From: an uncultured Pelagibacteraceae bacterium
Lineage (GTDB): Bacteria > Pseudomonadota > Alphaproteobacteria > Pelagibacterales > Pelagibacteraceae
DNA: 64,000 bases
Assembly (NCBI GenBank): GCA_902574035.1
Contig: CACGMC010000002.1
Location: forward strand, 62,001 to 126,000
Direction of reading: 5' to 3'
Both the position numbers and the translations under genes were made by a program. This document shows, in pieces, positions 63,443 to 64,000 of this stretch. Position 1 is the stretch's first letter, and the number at the start of each line of letters is the position of its first letter. The notes under the pieces are model-generated. The model was given only the letters and a program-made list of their open reading frames with translations. It was not told the origin of the DNA and made no database searches.

Positions 63443-63471
63443 TTTATAGAAAAAAATTTTACTTTAGTCAA
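63443..63471 (-). promoter_or_regulatory. Sigma-70 promoter of umuDC
   Basis: On the minus strand TTGACT (63471-63466), a 17-base spacer and TATAAA (63448-63443). Start of transcription is expected near 63436, inside the LexA box. Close to consensus in both hexamers. Confidence 0.75.
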
Positions 63472-63529
63472 CCATTATGTGGGGCAATATGCGTTTGGAA
63501 AATGAACGATTGAAAAGTTAAAAGAAAAC

Positions 63530-64000
63530 ATGAAAAAAATTATAATACTTTTTACCTTATTATTAATTACCGCATCAGCAAATGCGGAGTCTAAACTTCA
63601 AACAATTAAAAAAAATGGAGAGTTAAGAGTTGGAACGACTGGAGATTGGGATCCAATGTCAATGAAAGATCCAGCTACTAACAAATATAAAGGTTTTGAC
63701 ATTGATGTTATGAGAGAACTTGCAAAAGATATGGGTGTAAAAGTTAAGTTTGTGCCTGCAGAGTGGAAAACAATAGTGGCTGGGATTACAGCTGATCGAT
63801 ACGATATTTCAACAAGTGTAACTAAAACTCCAAAAAGAGCTGAAGTAGCTGGTTTTACAACTACGTATTATAAGTACGCAACTGTACCGCTTGTTTTAAA
63901 AAAGAATTTAAAAAAATTTCCTACTTGGGAGTCGCTAAATAATAGTAATGTGAAAATTGCAACAACATTAGGTACTTCTCAAGAAGAAAAAGCAAAGGAA
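63530..64000 (+). CDS. Polar amino acid-type ABC transporter substrate-binding protein (3' partial)
   Basis: The first 157 residues are visible; the gene runs off the right edge. A signal peptide ends at SANAES (about residue 19). [60 protein letters not shown] and [12 protein letters not shown] follow the SBP_bac_3 family, periplasmic receptors for amino acids or other small organic nutrients. It is divergent from umuD. Confidence 0.88.
   Translation, partial: MKKIIILFTLLLITASANAESKLQTIKKNGELRVGTTGDWDPMSMKDPATNKYKGFDIDVMRELAKDMGVKVKFVPAEWKTIVAGITADRYDISTSVTKTPKRAEVAGFTTTYYKYATVPLVLKKNLKKFPTWESLNNSNVKIATTLGTSQEEKAKE

Overview
The window is chromosomal DNA from a streamlined, very AT-rich alphaproteobacterium. 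It is almost certainly a SAR11 bacterium (Pelagibacterales, 'Candidatus Pelagibacter'-like). The evidence is the low GC, the Lys/Asn/Ile-rich proteins, genes that abut or overlap by a few bases nearly everywhere, alphaproteobacterial gene orders (rlpA-dacC-tmk-holB-metG-tatD; nrdR-ribD-ribE-ribBA-ribH-nusB; dapA-smpB-spoT-pyrE-pdxJ-acpS-lepB-rnc-recO), and a DMSP demethylase gene that looks like SAR11 DmdA. Species-level placement is inference.

Layout: 1-6.4 kb is a plus-strand cell-wall/replication/translation operon whose first gene is cut by the window edge. 6.4-8.5 kb (minus) holds a periplasmic glutathione peroxidase, a NifU-like protein and NhaA. A tRNA-Pro at 8.58 kb leads directly into a plus-strand run (8.7-19.6 kb) of acyl-CoA metabolism and organosulfur genes: a FadN-like dehydrogenase/hydratase fusion, an acyl-CoA dehydrogenase, an acyl-CoA ligase, OsmC, a crotonase-like protein without catalytic glutamates, a hydrolase and DmdA. 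These are followed by an NDUFS4-like complex I subunit, an SbmA/BacA-like transporter and an AEC permease.

19.6-27.6 kb is the accessory part. It contains an unusually long non-coding stretch, a minus-strand cassette (54-aa membrane peptide, phage-like cupin protein, one-domain Ogt), a tyrosine recombinase, two methyltransferases, four glycosyltransferase modules in three genes, and a GIY-YIG protein. It looks like a surface-glycan variable region. 27.6-40.1 kb is mainly minus-strand core metabolism: aldehyde dehydrogenase, tRNA-Glu, recJ, glpX, hom, a lipoprotein, argC, ribosomal proteins S9/L13/L33/L32, ctaA, MerR, ihfA, plsX, a bc1 chaperone, and bamE on the plus strand. 40.1-48.6 kb carries the membrane pyrophosphatase and a nine-gene minus-strand run ending in the riboflavin genes and nusB. 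hemB (plus) precedes the ten-gene dapA-to-recO run (minus, 49.6-57.0 kb).

57-64 kb holds a lytic transglycosylase, tRNA-Ser, a RarD-like permease, an SSS-family transporter under a clear TPP riboswitch (ThiV, proposed to import the thiamin pyrimidine HMP), and a umuDC SOS mutagenesis operon with a LexA-type box (GTTC-N7-GTTC) over its start site. The window ends in a truncated solute-binding protein gene.

I found no CRISPR array, insertion sequence or rRNA. Two small genes, rpmF (L32) and the 54-aa membrane peptide, were found by reading the sequence. The most useful leads are the LexA box and its possible read-through into thiV, the compact TPP riboswitch whose last conserved element doubles as the ribosome binding site, the dmdA cluster behind a tRNA, the SpoT lacking its middle region, and the 19.6-21.9 kb accessory junction.
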